A DNA stretch of 64,000 nt. Source: an uncultured bacterium (GTDB taxonomy: Bacteria > Cyanobacteriota > Vampirovibrionia > Gastranaerophilales > Gastranaerophilaceae). Each line of letters starts with the position of its first letter. Within the stretch, counting starts at the first letter, position 1. Positions 8,601 to 17,166 of the stretch are shown here, piece by piece. The stretch covers positions 1 through 64,000 of the forward strand of contig CADAKY010000013.1 in NCBI GenBank assembly GCA_902788575.1, given 5' to 3'. Under the pieces are notes generated by a model. It saw nothing but the letters and a program-made list of their open reading frames with translations, had not been told where the DNA came from and searched no databases. The position numbers were made by a program, and so were the translations under genes.

Positions 8601-8773
8601 TAAATGCAATAACACACAAAGCGTGCAGGCTATACCTGCTACATCCATTCAATCCCTCAGCCGTAAGGCTGATGTGGTTATCCATTCAATCCGGTGTTTT
8701 CTCTCTTTCTTTTTGTTTCGTTTTTCTTTCTCTCTTTGCCTCCGAAACAAAGAGAGAAAGAAAAATGAAAGTG
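8601..8773. repeat. Dispersed repeat B, first copy
   Basis: Aligns without gaps to 60696-60868 with roughly nine in ten bases matching by eye. Includes the hairpin 8716-8738/8748-8770 with loop CCTCCGAAA and a CAGCCGTAAGGCTG stem. An open frame runs through it in both copies (see findings), but I do not annotate it as a gene. Confidence 0.85.
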
Positions 8774-8783
8774 ACCTGTAAAC

Positions 8784-8871
8784 TTATTACCCCACCCCGA
8801 AATCGGAGATTTCGCCTAACCTCTCAAAAAACGATACTCAATCGTTTTTTTCGGCAGAGTCTCAAGGGGAG
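8784..8871. repeat. Repeat A hairpin section, inverted copy
   Basis: Reverse complement of 2252-2339 with one mismatch, about 6.5 kb away. The rest of 8317-9085 (769 bp between dapL and ftsY) is repeat sequence or featureless spacer; I see no gene or tRNA in it. Confidence 0.85.
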
Positions 8872-8978
8872 GGTGGGGGGAACCTCTCCTTCAAGGAACA
8901 AGGAAGAATAGGGTGGGTCATTCCATTTTGCCCATACTGCAAACCGTCCTTTACCTGCGAGAGAGGTCGGATTTTTAA

Positions 8979-9058
8979 GTTGAGAGGGAATAATTATTTA
9001 AGCCTCGAAACTCAGCAAATCAGGAGAGGGAAAAAGTGTTAAAATTCAATAATAAAGC
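8979..9058. repeat. 80-bp direct repeat, right copy
   Basis: Matches 8401-8480 at 78 of 80 positions. Ends 27 bp before the ftsY stop. Confidence 0.85.
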
Positions 9059-9085
9059 GAATCTATGAATTACACCAAAAAATTC

Positions 9086-9988
9086 TCAATCAAATAATGC
9101 ATTAATAAAAGATTTTCCGTCAAAATCTTTTAAGTCTTCCATTTTTTCGCCTACTCCGACAAGTTTTACAGGAAGTCCCAAATCTTTTGCAATCGCCAGA
9201 ACTATCGCTCCTTTTGCCGAACCGTCAAGTTTTGTGAGCGCTACAGAAGTCAGATTTACGCACTCTTTAAAAACTTTTGCCTGCACCAAACCGTTCTGAC
9301 CTGTATTTGCATCTATTACAAGAATTGATTCTCTTAAATTTTCCGGCGCATTTTTATCTATAACGGTTTTTATTTTTGACAATTCTTCCATAAGATTAAA
9401 TTTGTTCTGAAGTCTTCCCGCAGTATCAACTAAAATTACGTCATAATTTTCATTCCGAGCTTTCTGAATTGCTTCATAAACAACAGAAGCCGGATCAGCT
9501 TTATCTCTTCTTACAATGTCAGCCCCCGAACGTTTTGACCAAATATCAGCCTGTTCTTCGGCAGCGGCTCTGAATGTGTCACCCGCTGCAATCAGAACTT
9601 TTTTACCTTCTTGCTTAAATTTATATGCAAGTTTCCCGATAAGAGTTGTTTTACCTGCGCCATTAACACCTGTTATAAAATATATGTTCAGTTCACCGTC
9701 TTTGTATTGAAGCTGAGAATTACCCGCTTCATCCAAAGTCTTTATAAATTCGTTTTGCAAAAATTCTTTTACCTGTGAGGGTTTAATTTTATTTTGCCCT
9801 CTTAATTTTTCGACAAGCTCTGACGCATAATTAACGCCTAAATCGGCACTAATAAGCAAGTCTTCCATATCATCCAATACAAAATCAGAGAACTCTTCTT
9901 CATCGGCAACACTGTTTACAACGCTGCCAACGAGTGTTTGCGCAGTTTTAGATACTGTGCTTTTGAGTTTATCGAAAAAATTAAACAT
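9086..9988 (-). CDS. ftsY: Signal recognition particle receptor FtsY
   Basis: 300 residues. SRP-type GTPase that docks SRP-ribosome complexes at the membrane. GVNGAGKTT (107-115) is the P-loop. DTFRAAA, DTAGR and TKLDGSAKG follow in the NG-domain order. The acidic A domain of enteric FtsY is missing; instead a short amphipathic N-terminus (MFNFFDKLKS) probably binds lipid. Lies 2 nt downstream of nusB in the same direction, so the two are co-transcribed. Confidence 0.96.
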   Translation of the reverse strand: MFNFFDKLKSTVSKTAQTLVGSVVNSVADEEEFSDFVLDDMEDLLISADLGVNYASELVEKLRGQNKIKPSQVKEFLQNEFIKTLDEAGNSQLQYKDGELNIYFITGVNGAGKTTLIGKLAYKFKQEGKKVLIAAGDTFRAAAEEQADIWSKRSGADIVRRDKADPASVVYEAIQKARNENYDVILVDTAGRLQNKFNLMEELSKIKTVIDKNAPENLRESILVIDANTGQNGLVQAKVFKECVNLTSVALTKLDGSAKGAIVLAIAKDLGLPVKLVGVGEKMEDLKDFDGKSFINALFD

Positions 9989-9990
9989 AA

Positions 9991-10650
9991 TTATTTCAAT
10001 CCGTTTTCTACAATAACTTTTGCTAAAATTCCGTTTACGAATGATGAAGAATCATCAGTTGAATATTTTTTAGCAAGTTCAACCGCTTCATCAACAATAA
10101 CTTTAACCGGAGCTCCTTTTGAGAAGAGAAGTTCAGTGATAGCAATTCTTAAAATATCTTTGTCCATTTTTACCAAACGGGAAATGTCCCATCCGTTAGA
10201 ATATTTTTGAATTTCGTTATCAACTTCTGTGTGATGAAGTTTGAATTGTTCGGCAATATCAATAGTATAATTTTTAACTTCCGACTGGCTCTCTAAAGTT
10301 GCAAACTCGGCAATTTCTAAAGCTAAAATCGCTTTTTCCGCAACATCAAGCATACTGTCCACTTTACCAATCATTTCATCTGTCAAAGGAATCTGAACCG
10401 GTTTGTTTTTTGCACCCATCGGACGGGAAAGATTAGATTCGTGTTCAGCTTCATAAGTTTCTAAACTGTCTTTTAAATCAATCAATGAGCCTACAGTCAG
10501 TTTTAATTCTTCTGATGCTGAATTAGAAAGAATTCTTACGGATTTAAGCATAATATCTTCAAAATCTTTTTTTGAATATTTTGTAATCTCTTTTTCAAAC
10601 TGTGAAAATAATATTAATGCGAGTTCTCTCGCAGCACGTCTTGCTTGCAT
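9991..10650 (-). CDS. nusB: Transcription antitermination factor NusB
   Basis: 219 residues, longer than the usual ~140. The N-terminus (RRAARELALILFSQFE) and C-terminus (VKMDKDILRIAITELLF...VIVDEAVELAKKYSTDDSSSFVNGILAKV) are typical NusB and bind boxA RNA with S10. A ~70-residue helical insertion around residues 40-120 carries a charged linker; similar long NusB forms are known in cyanobacteria. AAGGAG-type site before ATG. Divergent from deoB. Confidence 0.93.
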   Translation of the reverse strand: MQARRAARELALILFSQFEKEITKYSKKDFEDIMLKSVRILSNSASEELKLTVGSLIDLKDSLETYEAEHESNLSRPMGAKNKPVQIPLTDEMIGKVDSMLDVAEKAILALEIAEFATLESQSEVKNYTIDIAEQFKLHHTEVDNEIQKYSNGWDISRLVKMDKDILRIAITELLFSKGAPVKVIVDEAVELAKKYSTDDSSSFVNGILAKVIVENGLK

Positions 10651-10726
10651 AAATTTCTCCTTGTTATGTGTTTTTATTCTAACATAAAAATGTGATATAA
10701 TCAGAAAAAAGATAGAGGAGAAAATT

Positions 10727-11911
10727 ATGGGGAAAAAACGAGCAATAATTGTTGTTATAGATTCGATGGGATGCGGTGCAATGAGTGATCATGCAGATTT
10801 TGGAGATGTTGCGGAATGCAATACATTGAAAAATGTCTGCCATTTTAATAACGGTCTTGATGTTCCGGTTATGGAGGCTATGGGACTTGGAAATCTTGAT
10901 GATTACGAAGGTATCGGAAAAACATCAACTCCAATTGCTCAATACGGAATCTTAAGAGAAAAATCAAAAGGAAAAGATACAACAACAGGTCATTGGGAAA
11001 TAGCCGGATTGGTCAGCGAAAAACCTTTTGCGACTTTTCCGGAGGGTTTTCCTAAAGAATTGATTGACAAATTTGTGGAAGAAACAGGATGCGTCGGGGT
11101 CTTGGCAAATATACCCGCAAGCGGAACAGCTATCATTGAAAAATTGAATGATGAACATCACGCAACAAAATTTCCTATAGTTTATACTTCGGCAGACAGC
11201 GTTTTTCAGATTGCGCTTGATACTGATATGATTCCTTTGGAAACTTTATACGACTGGTGCAGAATCGCACGCAGAATTCTTGATGAAGGAAATTATAATG
11301 TAGCAAGGGTTATCGCCCGTCCTTATAAAATTATTGACGGAAAACCGACAAGAATATCAAAAGACAGGCGTGATTATTCAATGGCACCGCCGAAGAAAAC
11401 TGTTTTAGATAAGATTAAAGATTCAGGTGCTAAAGTTATCGGAATAGGAAAAATAGAAGATATTTTTTCAAAAGCCGGTATAACTCACGCAATTCATACA
11501 GGTTCTAATAAAGAAGGTCTTGAATTAACTATAAAAGCTATTGACGGAACTCTTGATTTGAATTCAATAAAATATGATGGAGTAAATATTACCGATGAAA
11601 CAAAAGAACTGATATTTACAAACCTTGTTGATACTGATATGCTTTTTGGGCACAGAAATGACGCTAAAGGCTATGGTAGCGCTATTGAAGAGATAGATGA
11701 TTACTTGGAAAAAATTCTTCCGCTTATAGGAGAAGACGATTTGCTTATTATAACGGCAGACCACGGCTGCGACCCGACTGTAGCAGGTACGGACCATACA
11801 AGAGAGCAGGTTCCGGTGCTTTACTATTCAAAAAATATTGAACCTAAAGACCTTGGGGTTGAGCTTGGGTTTGATTCTATTTCAAAACGTGTGGAAGAAT
11901 GGCTGTTTTAG
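10727..11911 (+). CDS. deoB: Phosphopentomutase
   Basis: 394 residues, alkaline-phosphatase superfamily. Interconverts (deoxy)ribose-1- and -5-phosphate in nucleoside salvage. Metal and phosphate motifs are all present: DSMGCGAMSDHADFGD near 12-27, GKDTTTGHWE near 84-93, and ITADHGCDPT plus DHTREQVPVL near the C-terminus. AGAGGAG 8 nt before ATG. No other deo gene is nearby, so it is probably monocistronic. Between it and the HU gene (11912-12101) I see only the HU promoter and a CATGC/GCATG hairpin. Confidence 0.96.
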   Translation: MGKKRAIIVVIDSMGCGAMSDHADFGDVAECNTLKNVCHFNNGLDVPVMEAMGLGNLDDYEGIGKTSTPIAQYGILREKSKGKDTTTGHWEIAGLVSEKPFATFPEGFPKELIDKFVEETGCVGVLANIPASGTAIIEKLNDEHHATKFPIVYTSADSVFQIALDTDMIPLETLYDWCRIARRILDEGNYNVARVIARPYKIIDGKPTRISKDRRDYSMAPPKKTVLDKIKDSGAKVIGIGKIEDIFSKAGITHAIHTGSNKEGLELTIKAIDGTLDLNSIKYDGVNITDETKELIFTNLVDTDMLFGHRNDAKGYGSAIEEIDDYLEKILPLIGEDDLLIITADHGCDPTVAGTDHTREQVPVLYYSKNIEPKDLGVELGFDSISKRVEEWLF

Positions 11912-12041
11912 TTTTAAAAAAACATGCTAATGGCATGCTTGAAAAGCCTAAATTTATTCCATTTTTCAGTAATATTTAATAAACTTATCTAAAAGGTTAA
12001 TATATTATACTAAGATGTCTGAAAAATTTATCTTTACTGGA

Positions 12042-12069
12042 TTGCAATTTATTCAGAAACATGTATAAT
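12042..12069 (+). promoter_or_regulatory. Sigma-70 promoter of the HU gene
   Basis: TTGCAA (12042-12047), 16 nt, TATAAT (12064-12069). ATG is 33 nt downstream with GAAAGGGG as ribosome site. Confidence 0.75.
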
Positions 12070-12101
12070 GAAGGGGTACCAAATAAGAAAGGGGATTTAT
12101 T

Positions 12102-12377
12102 ATGAACAAAGAAGAATTAATTTCTGAAATTTCAAAGAAGACAAAAGTATCTAAGAAAGATGCATCTTTAATTTTGTCAGCTACAATTGAATCAATTCAA
12201 AAATCAGTTAAAAAAGGTGACAAAGTTACTTTAGTTGGTTTCGGTACTTTCGCTTCTAAGAAGAGAGCTGCTAGAAATGGTCGTAACCCGCAAACCGGTA
12301 AAGCAATTAAGATTGCTGCTAAGACTGTTCCTACATTCTCAGCTGGTAAATCATTCAAATCACTTCTTAGCAAGTAA
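12102..12377 (+). CDS. hup: HU-family DNA-binding protein
   Basis: 91 residues, the standard HU length. Histone-like dimer that bends DNA. GFGTFASKKRAARNGRNPQTGKAIKI is the beta-arm signature with the conserved intercalating proline (RNPQTG). Codon use is biased toward a few codons, in keeping with high expression. Monocistronic, with its own promoter and terminator. Confidence 0.97.
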   Translation: MNKEELISEISKKTKVSKKDASLILSATIESIQKSVKKGDKVTLVGFGTFASKKRAARNGRNPQTGKAIKIAAKTVPTFSAGKSFKSLLSK

Positions 12378-12396
12378 TTTGTTTATGGATTTAGAA

Positions 12397-12430
12397 AAGA
12401 CCGATTGCTTATTGCATCGGTCTTTTTTTT
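12397..12430. terminator. Bidirectional terminator after the HU gene
   Basis: AAGACCGAT / ATCGGTCTT stem with an internal GC pairing and eight T following. A-tract on the other side serves the convergent gene at 12437. Confidence 0.85.
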
Positions 12431-12436
12431 ATTTTA

Positions 12437-13897
12437 TTAATCTTCTGTTTCTCTGTGGTGTTCGTAGTCGTATGTTCCGGGGAATGCGTCTACGCCTGTT
12501 GCTTTTCGTGTTACGTAATACTGAAGCTTCGGTATCAGAGTTGATAAGAATGTTGCTGCAACAACAAAACCTGCAACAAAGTTTATTCCGCTGTAAACAA
12601 TGTTTTTCTTTTTGACTTTTTCAAGAAGTTCTTTATTGATTTTTCCGCCATTTGCTGATTTGCAGATAAGTTCTACATAATCAATCATTTCTTTTTTAAG
12701 ATTATAAAGTTTTTTATTGGATACAAATTCAAATTCTTTTTTATTTTTTCCTCCGACAAAATCTGTAAATACTTTATCCAGAAGTTTCGGGTCATTAATT
12801 TCTGCTTTATTAACAGCATCAATAACCTGTTGTTTTGTAAGAACAGCTTCGCCTTGTCTTTCAGGCTGAAGTTTTGACATCTCTTTTAATCGTGAAAGAA
12901 TTTCTGAATCAGTAAAATATTTTTCGGCTTCAGAAAGCTTGATAACTTCCATTGGTTTCTTATTAAACAGTTTTGACAGTGCAGAGAGTTCTTCTGTTTC
13001 AAATTTCATATCTTTAGGAAGTTCTATATCAGATTTTCCTAGAACACCTTGTTTGAACTTTTCAACATCCATATCTTTTCCGTCAAGGAAATTAATGAGT
13101 TGCTCGTTCAAAATTCCTGCTGTAGTAGGATTCAGACGAGTTATTTTTCCTGTTTCCGCAAGGTTAAGCAGATTTCTGACGTGTCCCTGAGCCCACATGT
13201 AGAAGTATATTGAGCCTATGTCACGAATTGCAATTTCTCTTCTTTCTTCTTTAGAACGTGCATTATACATTCTTCCGCCGGCAATACCTGCGTCACTTGA
13301 AAGAAGCTTACCTGTATTTGTATTTTCTATTGCATTAGTGAATACATTTAATGCCCCGATAAACTTATCAGCTCCGCCTTTGAAAGTCGGATTAGATGTA
13401 TTCTGTTCTGTTTTTCTTTCATGTCTAAGCTTGTGTGTAAGTGCCTGATTTAATTTTGGTACTACAAAACCGATAAACAAGTTTGTTATAACAATACTGG
13501 TTAAAACTTTTGCTCCTTTTATAAGTGCAACTTGTTTCGGAGAAAATCCTTTTGGTGCAACTTTTTTCATAAAGTTCTCAAACGGAGTTCTCAGCAGTTT
13601 ATCTGTACCTACATCAAAACTCTTTCCGCCTGATTTCAATATTTTATCAACAAGCTTGTCACCCAGCTTATTCATTGTAGCAACACCGCAAAGCCATACA
13701 ATAGAACCCATTGATTCTTCTATAAATCTTTCTCTTGCTTCATCCCATTTGCCGCGTTTGTATGCCTGATAGGTTCTTCCGGCAACAACAGTCGCTTCTA
13801 ACGCAACAATTGGCGCCATTGCGTCATTTTTCGTCATTTTTGTTATAAGAGATGATGTATTAAAACCTCTGAAAGAAGTATTGCTAACAGAATTCAA
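12437..13897 (-). CDS. Lineage-type unknown protein with SFRG N-terminus and membrane segments
   Basis: 486 residues, not recognised. The N-terminus contains NTSFRGF, like MNPVSFKG of the protein at 17167-17745; I infer a shared lineage-specific leader. Hydrophobic stretches occur near 25-40, 70-85, 135-155 and 430-450 (FVAGFVVAATFLSTLI), so it is probably membrane-associated. The region 240-400 is charged and helical. Stands alone, convergent with the HU gene, and preceded by an HLR1-like box at 13964-13982. An Asn/Thr-rich tail follows the last hydrophobic segment. Confidence 0.75.
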   Translation of the reverse strand: MNSVSNTSFRGFNTSSLITKMTKNDAMAPIVALEATVVAGRTYQAYKRGKWDEARERFIEESMGSIVWLCGVATMNKLGDKLVDKILKSGGKSFDVGTDKLLRTPFENFMKKVAPKGFSPKQVALIKGAKVLTSIVITNLFIGFVVPKLNQALTHKLRHERKTEQNTSNPTFKGGADKFIGALNVFTNAIENTNTGKLLSSDAGIAGGRMYNARSKEERREIAIRDIGSIYFYMWAQGHVRNLLNLAETGKITRLNPTTAGILNEQLINFLDGKDMDVEKFKQGVLGKSDIELPKDMKFETEELSALSKLFNKKPMEVIKLSEAEKYFTDSEILSRLKEMSKLQPERQGEAVLTKQQVIDAVNKAEINDPKLLDKVFTDFVGGKNKKEFEFVSNKKLYNLKKEMIDYVELICKSANGGKINKELLEKVKKKNIVYSGINFVAGFVVAATFLSTLIPKLQYYVTRKATGVDAFPGTYDYEHHRETED

Positions 13898-13963
13898 TAT
13901 TCTAACCTTTCACTGTTTCGGCTGTTTCTATTAAACAATGTAAAGATTTTTTTTTGATAAAAT

Positions 13964-13982
13964 TTTTCAAAATTGTTACAAA
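13964..13982. promoter_or_regulatory. HLR1-like box between divergent genes
   Basis: TTTTCAAA-ATT-GTTACAAA: one perfect and one 1-mismatch unit, spacer 3 instead of 2. It sits 67 nt upstream of the unknown gene starting at 13897 and 26 nt upstream of the rplS -35, so it could serve either. Confidence 0.45.
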
Positions 13983-14007
13983 ACTAAATATTTATTTTTA
14001 TTAATAC

Positions 14008-14036
14008 TTTACATTTACCCCTGTTTTATTTATGAT
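14008..14036 (+). promoter_or_regulatory. Sigma-70 promoter of rplS
   Basis: TTTACA (14008-14013), 17 nt, TATGAT (14031-14036). The predicted start near 14043 lies 3 nt before the upstream ATG 14046, which supports use of ATG 14079. The -35 overlaps a perfect HLR1 half-site (TTTACATT). Confidence 0.75.
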
Positions 14037-14078
14037 AGACTCAGAATGTACAGTAGTCAAAATATAAGGAATAGCAAA

Positions 14079-14432
14079 ATGAATCCTATTATCGAAAAAT
14101 TAGAATCTGAATACACGACAAGAGAATTACCTGAAATGAATCCAGGGGATACAGTAAGAGTATCTGTTAAGATTGTTGAAGGTAACAAAGAAAGATTACA
14201 GGCTTATGAAGGCACTATTATTGCAGAACACGGTTCAGGCATTAATAAGACTATCACTGTAAGAAAAGTATTCCAAGGTGTTGGCGTAGAAAGAGTTTTC
14301 TTGGTACACTCTCCGCGTATCGACAAAATCACTGTTCAGAGAAAAGGTGATGTTAAACGCGCTAAGTTGTACTACTTAAGAGAACGTTCAGGTAAAGCTA
14401 CACGTATCAGAGAAAAAATTGAAAAAAGATAA
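14079..14432 (+). CDS. rplS: 50S ribosomal protein L19
   Basis: 117 residues, usual length. GDTVRVSVKIVEGNKER and IDKITVQRKGDVKRAKLYYLRERSGKA are L19 signatures. It sits at the 30S-50S interface. Start chosen at ATG 14079 with AAGGA 8 nt upstream, instead of 14046, for length and promoter position. The stop overlaps the TTG start of the ribosome-assembly GTPase, so the two are translationally coupled. Confidence 0.96.
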   Translation: MNPIIEKLESEYTTRELPEMNPGDTVRVSVKIVEGNKERLQAYEGTIIAEHGSGINKTITVRKVFQGVGVERVFLVHSPRIDKITVQRKGDVKRAKLYYLRERSGKATRIREKIEKR

Positions 14433-15273
14433 GCTGCACATACACTGGTATCCGGGTCATATCGCAAAAGCTGAACGTCAATTAAAAGAAAAGTTAAGTC
14501 TGGTTGATGTGATTATTGAGGTACGAGACAGCAGAATACCTTTATCAAGCAGTTATGCAAACATAGAGAAGCTTTTGGGTGACAAACCAAGGCTTCTTTT
14601 GTTGAACAAAGCTGATTTGGCAGAATCTGACGAACTTAGACTGTGGGTAAAATATATTGAAGAAACAACAGGGTGCAAGGTTATTCTTACTGAGGCAAAA
14701 GGAAGTAAGGATTTAAATTCTGTTGTAAAACTTGCTGTTGAACTTGCAGAACCAAAAATTCAGGCTCTTATGGCAAAAGGATTGTTGAGACGTCCTGCAA
14801 GGGCAATGGTGGTCGGAATGCCGAATGTGGGTAAGTCCAGTGTTATTAATAAATTAACAAAATCTTCAAAGACAAAGATAGGTGCTAAAGCAGGTGTTAC
14901 AAGACAGCAGCAGTGGGTCAGAATTAATCCGAAGCTGGAATTGCTGGATACTCCCGGGATAATTCCTACCCGTCAGGATGATCAGGAGCAAGCCGTAAAA
15001 CTGGCTTTCGTAAGTTCTGTTTCCGAAAACGCATATTCGCCGGAGCCTGTTGCGAAAGTTTTGCTGGAAATGTTGTCTGAAAGTAAGCATAAAGATTTTA
15101 TAAAAGAATATTATAAAACAGATGATTTGACGCTTGAATCTATTGCACAAAAAAGAAACTGGATTCTTCGCGGGGAATCTCCCGATACAGAACGTACTGC
15201 AATATATGTTCTTAAAGATTTCAGAGAAGGAAGACTCGGAAAAATTATTCTCGATAATTTGCCGGAAAGATAA
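14419..15273 (+). CDS. rbgA: Ribosome biogenesis GTPase (RbgA/YlqF)
   Basis: 284 residues, circularly permuted GTPase needed for late 50S assembly. Motif order is G4 (NKADL), then G1 (GMPNVGKSS), then G3 (DTPGI), as in YlqF; IHWYPGHIAKAERQ at the N-terminus is diagnostic. It starts with TTG 14419 inside the last codons of rplS (14-nt overlap); no ATG or GTG fits. Coupling of L19 with a 50S assembly factor is functionally sensible. Confidence 0.94.
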   Translation: MKKDKLHIHWYPGHIAKAERQLKEKLSLVDVIIEVRDSRIPLSSSYANIEKLLGDKPRLLLLNKADLAESDELRLWVKYIEETTGCKVILTEAKGSKDLNSVVKLAVELAEPKIQALMAKGLLRRPARAMVVGMPNVGKSSVINKLTKSSKTKIGAKAGVTRQQQWVRINPKLELLDTPGIIPTRQDDQEQAVKLAFVSSVSENAYSPEPVAKVLLEMLSESKHKDFIKEYYKTDDLTLESIAQKRNWILRGESPDTERTAIYVLKDFREGRLGKIILDNLPER

Positions 15274-15282
15274 ACCAAAAAG

Positions 15283-15307
15283 AAAGTCCGACTAAATTGC
15301 CGGACTT
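15283..15307 (+). terminator. Weak terminator after rbgA
   Basis: AAGTCCG / CGGACTT stem with a 9-10 nt loop, followed by GAAATTTTCT, a poor T-run. Confidence 0.5.
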
Positions 15308-15399
15308 GAAATTTTCTACAACCTTTATCTAACCTTACATTTATATAAAGTCTTTTTTTATTTTTAATTTGCGTCTTTTAATATGAATATTAAGAAATA

Positions 15400-15966
15400 T
15401 TAAGATGCTTTTAAAATATATTTTTTTGCGCAATCAAACATAGAATTAATTAGTTCGGAATTAGAATAAATATTCATGCCCGCAGACTCCAGAACTTGCT
15501 TCATTCTTGTTTCCCAAATTGAATACAATTCCTCTTTCGGGATATTAAGAGTTTTCCCGATTAAAGACATTTCCTTATAATCAATAGGCATCGGAAGTGC
15601 GCCTCGCAGCATATCAACTATATCAAGTCGTTTTTTGCGAGGAAAACTTTTTAGAAATGAAACAACTGTAAGTTTATTGTCTTTTATATAATTGTGTATT
15701 GTTTCAATTGCTTCGTCAATTAAAATTGGTTCCTGAGGAATTTTATATTCTTCAAATTCTTCCGGATCAATATCCATGACTGTCGCAATTCTTTCAATGG
15801 TCGTGCTTCTTGTAGAAAAGGGAACTGTTTCGTCAATAAGATTATAAACATAAGAAAGAGTTACCCCAATCATTTCTGCAAAATCACGTTTATGAAGGGC
15901 ATTTTTTGTTAAAAATGATGCAACTTTTTCTGAACTTTTTTGCGGAATTATCTGTTTTGTTTTCAT
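15400..15966 (-). CDS. XRE-family helix-turn-helix regulator
   Basis: 188 residues. Residues ~14-75 form an XRE/Cro helix-turn-helix (FLTKNALHKRDFAEMIGVTLSYVYNLI, then ERIATVMDIDPEEF). The C-terminal ~110 residues are helical and without a recognised ligand domain. Targets unknown. Stands alone between rbgA (convergent) and recF (divergent); a single HLR1-type half-site GTTACAGA lies at 15991-15998, just upstream of its start. Confidence 0.8.
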   Translation of the reverse strand: MKTKQIIPQKSSEKVASFLTKNALHKRDFAEMIGVTLSYVYNLIDETVPFSTRSTTIERIATVMDIDPEEFEEYKIPQEPILIDEAIETIHNYIKDNKLTVVSFLKSFPRKKRLDIVDMLRGALPMPIDYKEMSLIGKTLNIPKEELYSIWETRMKQVLESAGMNIYSNSELINSMFDCAKKYILKAS

Positions 15967-16083
15967 ATTTTCACCTCAAATAAAATAATTGTTACAGATA
16001 TAAATTAATTTAATATATAAAATTTTATAACCCCGATACAGCTAGACGAAAGAATGATTCAAATTTTGTGATATACTTAAGCT

Positions 16084-17166
16084 ATGATAATAAAGAGATT
16101 AGGGCTGAAAAATTACAGAAATTGTGAAAAATTAGAGCTTTTATTTCCGACAAATAAAACACTTATAATAGGCAAAAATGCACAGGGAAAAACCAATATA
16201 TTGGAAAGTATTTATTTTTTGTCCGATTTAAAGTCTCCGAGAACATCTTCTATATCAGATTTAATAAAAATTGGTCAAAACGGTTTTGAAATAGAAGCCG
16301 AAATTGAAAAAAATGATACTGATATTGAGCTGGATTATTTGTATACTTCTGATAAGAAACGTGAAAGTAAAGTAAACAGGGTTAAAACTACACCAAAGAA
16401 TTTTAAATCAGTTGTTAAAACGGTTCTTTTTTCTACAAAAGATCTTTTACTCTTAAGGGGTTCCCCGCAAGATCGCAGAGATTGGCTGGATAGAGCAATT
16501 TCTCAGATTTATCCCGCTTATGATGAAAGATTATCTAAGTATGACAAGATTCGTATTCAGAAAAATAACCTTCTTAAGCAGGAAGTTATTGATGAATCTT
16601 TATTTGATATATACAACGAACAACTTGTGATAACGGGTGCAAATATTATCTTTTTACGCAAAAAATTCCTTAAAGAAATAGAAAAAACAGCTTCTGTAAA
16701 ACATAAAATTATCAGTAATACAGAAGACTTTACATTAAATTACACTTGCCCCAAAGACGAAATAGAAGAAATTTCAGAATATCTAAAGAAGGAATTAACA
16801 ATAAGAAAAAGTGAAGAATTAGCACGTCGTCAGGCATGCGTAGGGCCGCACAGGGATGATATTGAACTTAAAATAAACGGGATGGATGCAACAAAATTCG
16901 CATCTCAGGGACAGCAGAGAACATTGGTTCTGTCATTAAAGCTTTCAGAACTTGAAATTATAAAGGAAAAAACCGGATACTATCCGATTTTGCTGCTGGA
17001 TGACGTGCTTGCCGAGTTGGATGATGCAAGACAAAATTATCTTTTACAATCAATTGATGAAAATACTCAGACAATTATTACTTCAGTGGATACACTTTTG
17101 TTTGATGAAGAATTTTTAAAAGACGTAACTATTTATAATATTGAAAACGGGGCTTTAAAAAAATAG
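16084..17166 (+). CDS. recF: DNA replication and repair protein RecF
   Basis: 360 residues, SMC-like ATPase that loads RecA at gaps. Walker A GKNAQGKTN (30-38), signature SQGQQRTLVLSLKL, Walker B PILLLDDVLAELDD are all intact. Not next to dnaA/dnaN as in many bacteria. Its stop codon directly abuts that of the convergent gene at 17167. Confidence 0.96.
   Translation: MIIKRLGLKNYRNCEKLELLFPTNKTLIIGKNAQGKTNILESIYFLSDLKSPRTSSISDLIKIGQNGFEIEAEIEKNDTDIELDYLYTSDKKRESKVNRVKTTPKNFKSVVKTVLFSTKDLLLLRGSPQDRRDWLDRAISQIYPAYDERLSKYDKIRIQKNNLLKQEVIDESLFDIYNEQLVITGANIIFLRKKFLKEIEKTASVKHKIISNTEDFTLNYTCPKDEIEEISEYLKKELTIRKSEELARRQACVGPHRDDIELKINGMDATKFASQGQQRTLVLSLKLSELEIIKEKTGYYPILLLDDVLAELDDARQNYLLQSIDENTQTIITSVDTLLFDEEFLKDVTIYNIENGALKK

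Noticed and set aside
8594-8911. 105-codon open frame in the repeat island
   Set aside because: It is a TTG-initiated reading of repeat B and repeat A with no ribosome site; treated as repeat sequence.
11925-11945. Hairpin CATGC/GCATG after deoB as terminator
   Set aside because: The T-run lies on the minus strand, where no gene ends; on the plus strand there is no U-tract.
12235-12615. 126-codon frame overlapping the HU gene
   Set aside because: Shadow frame across HU and a bidirectional terminator.
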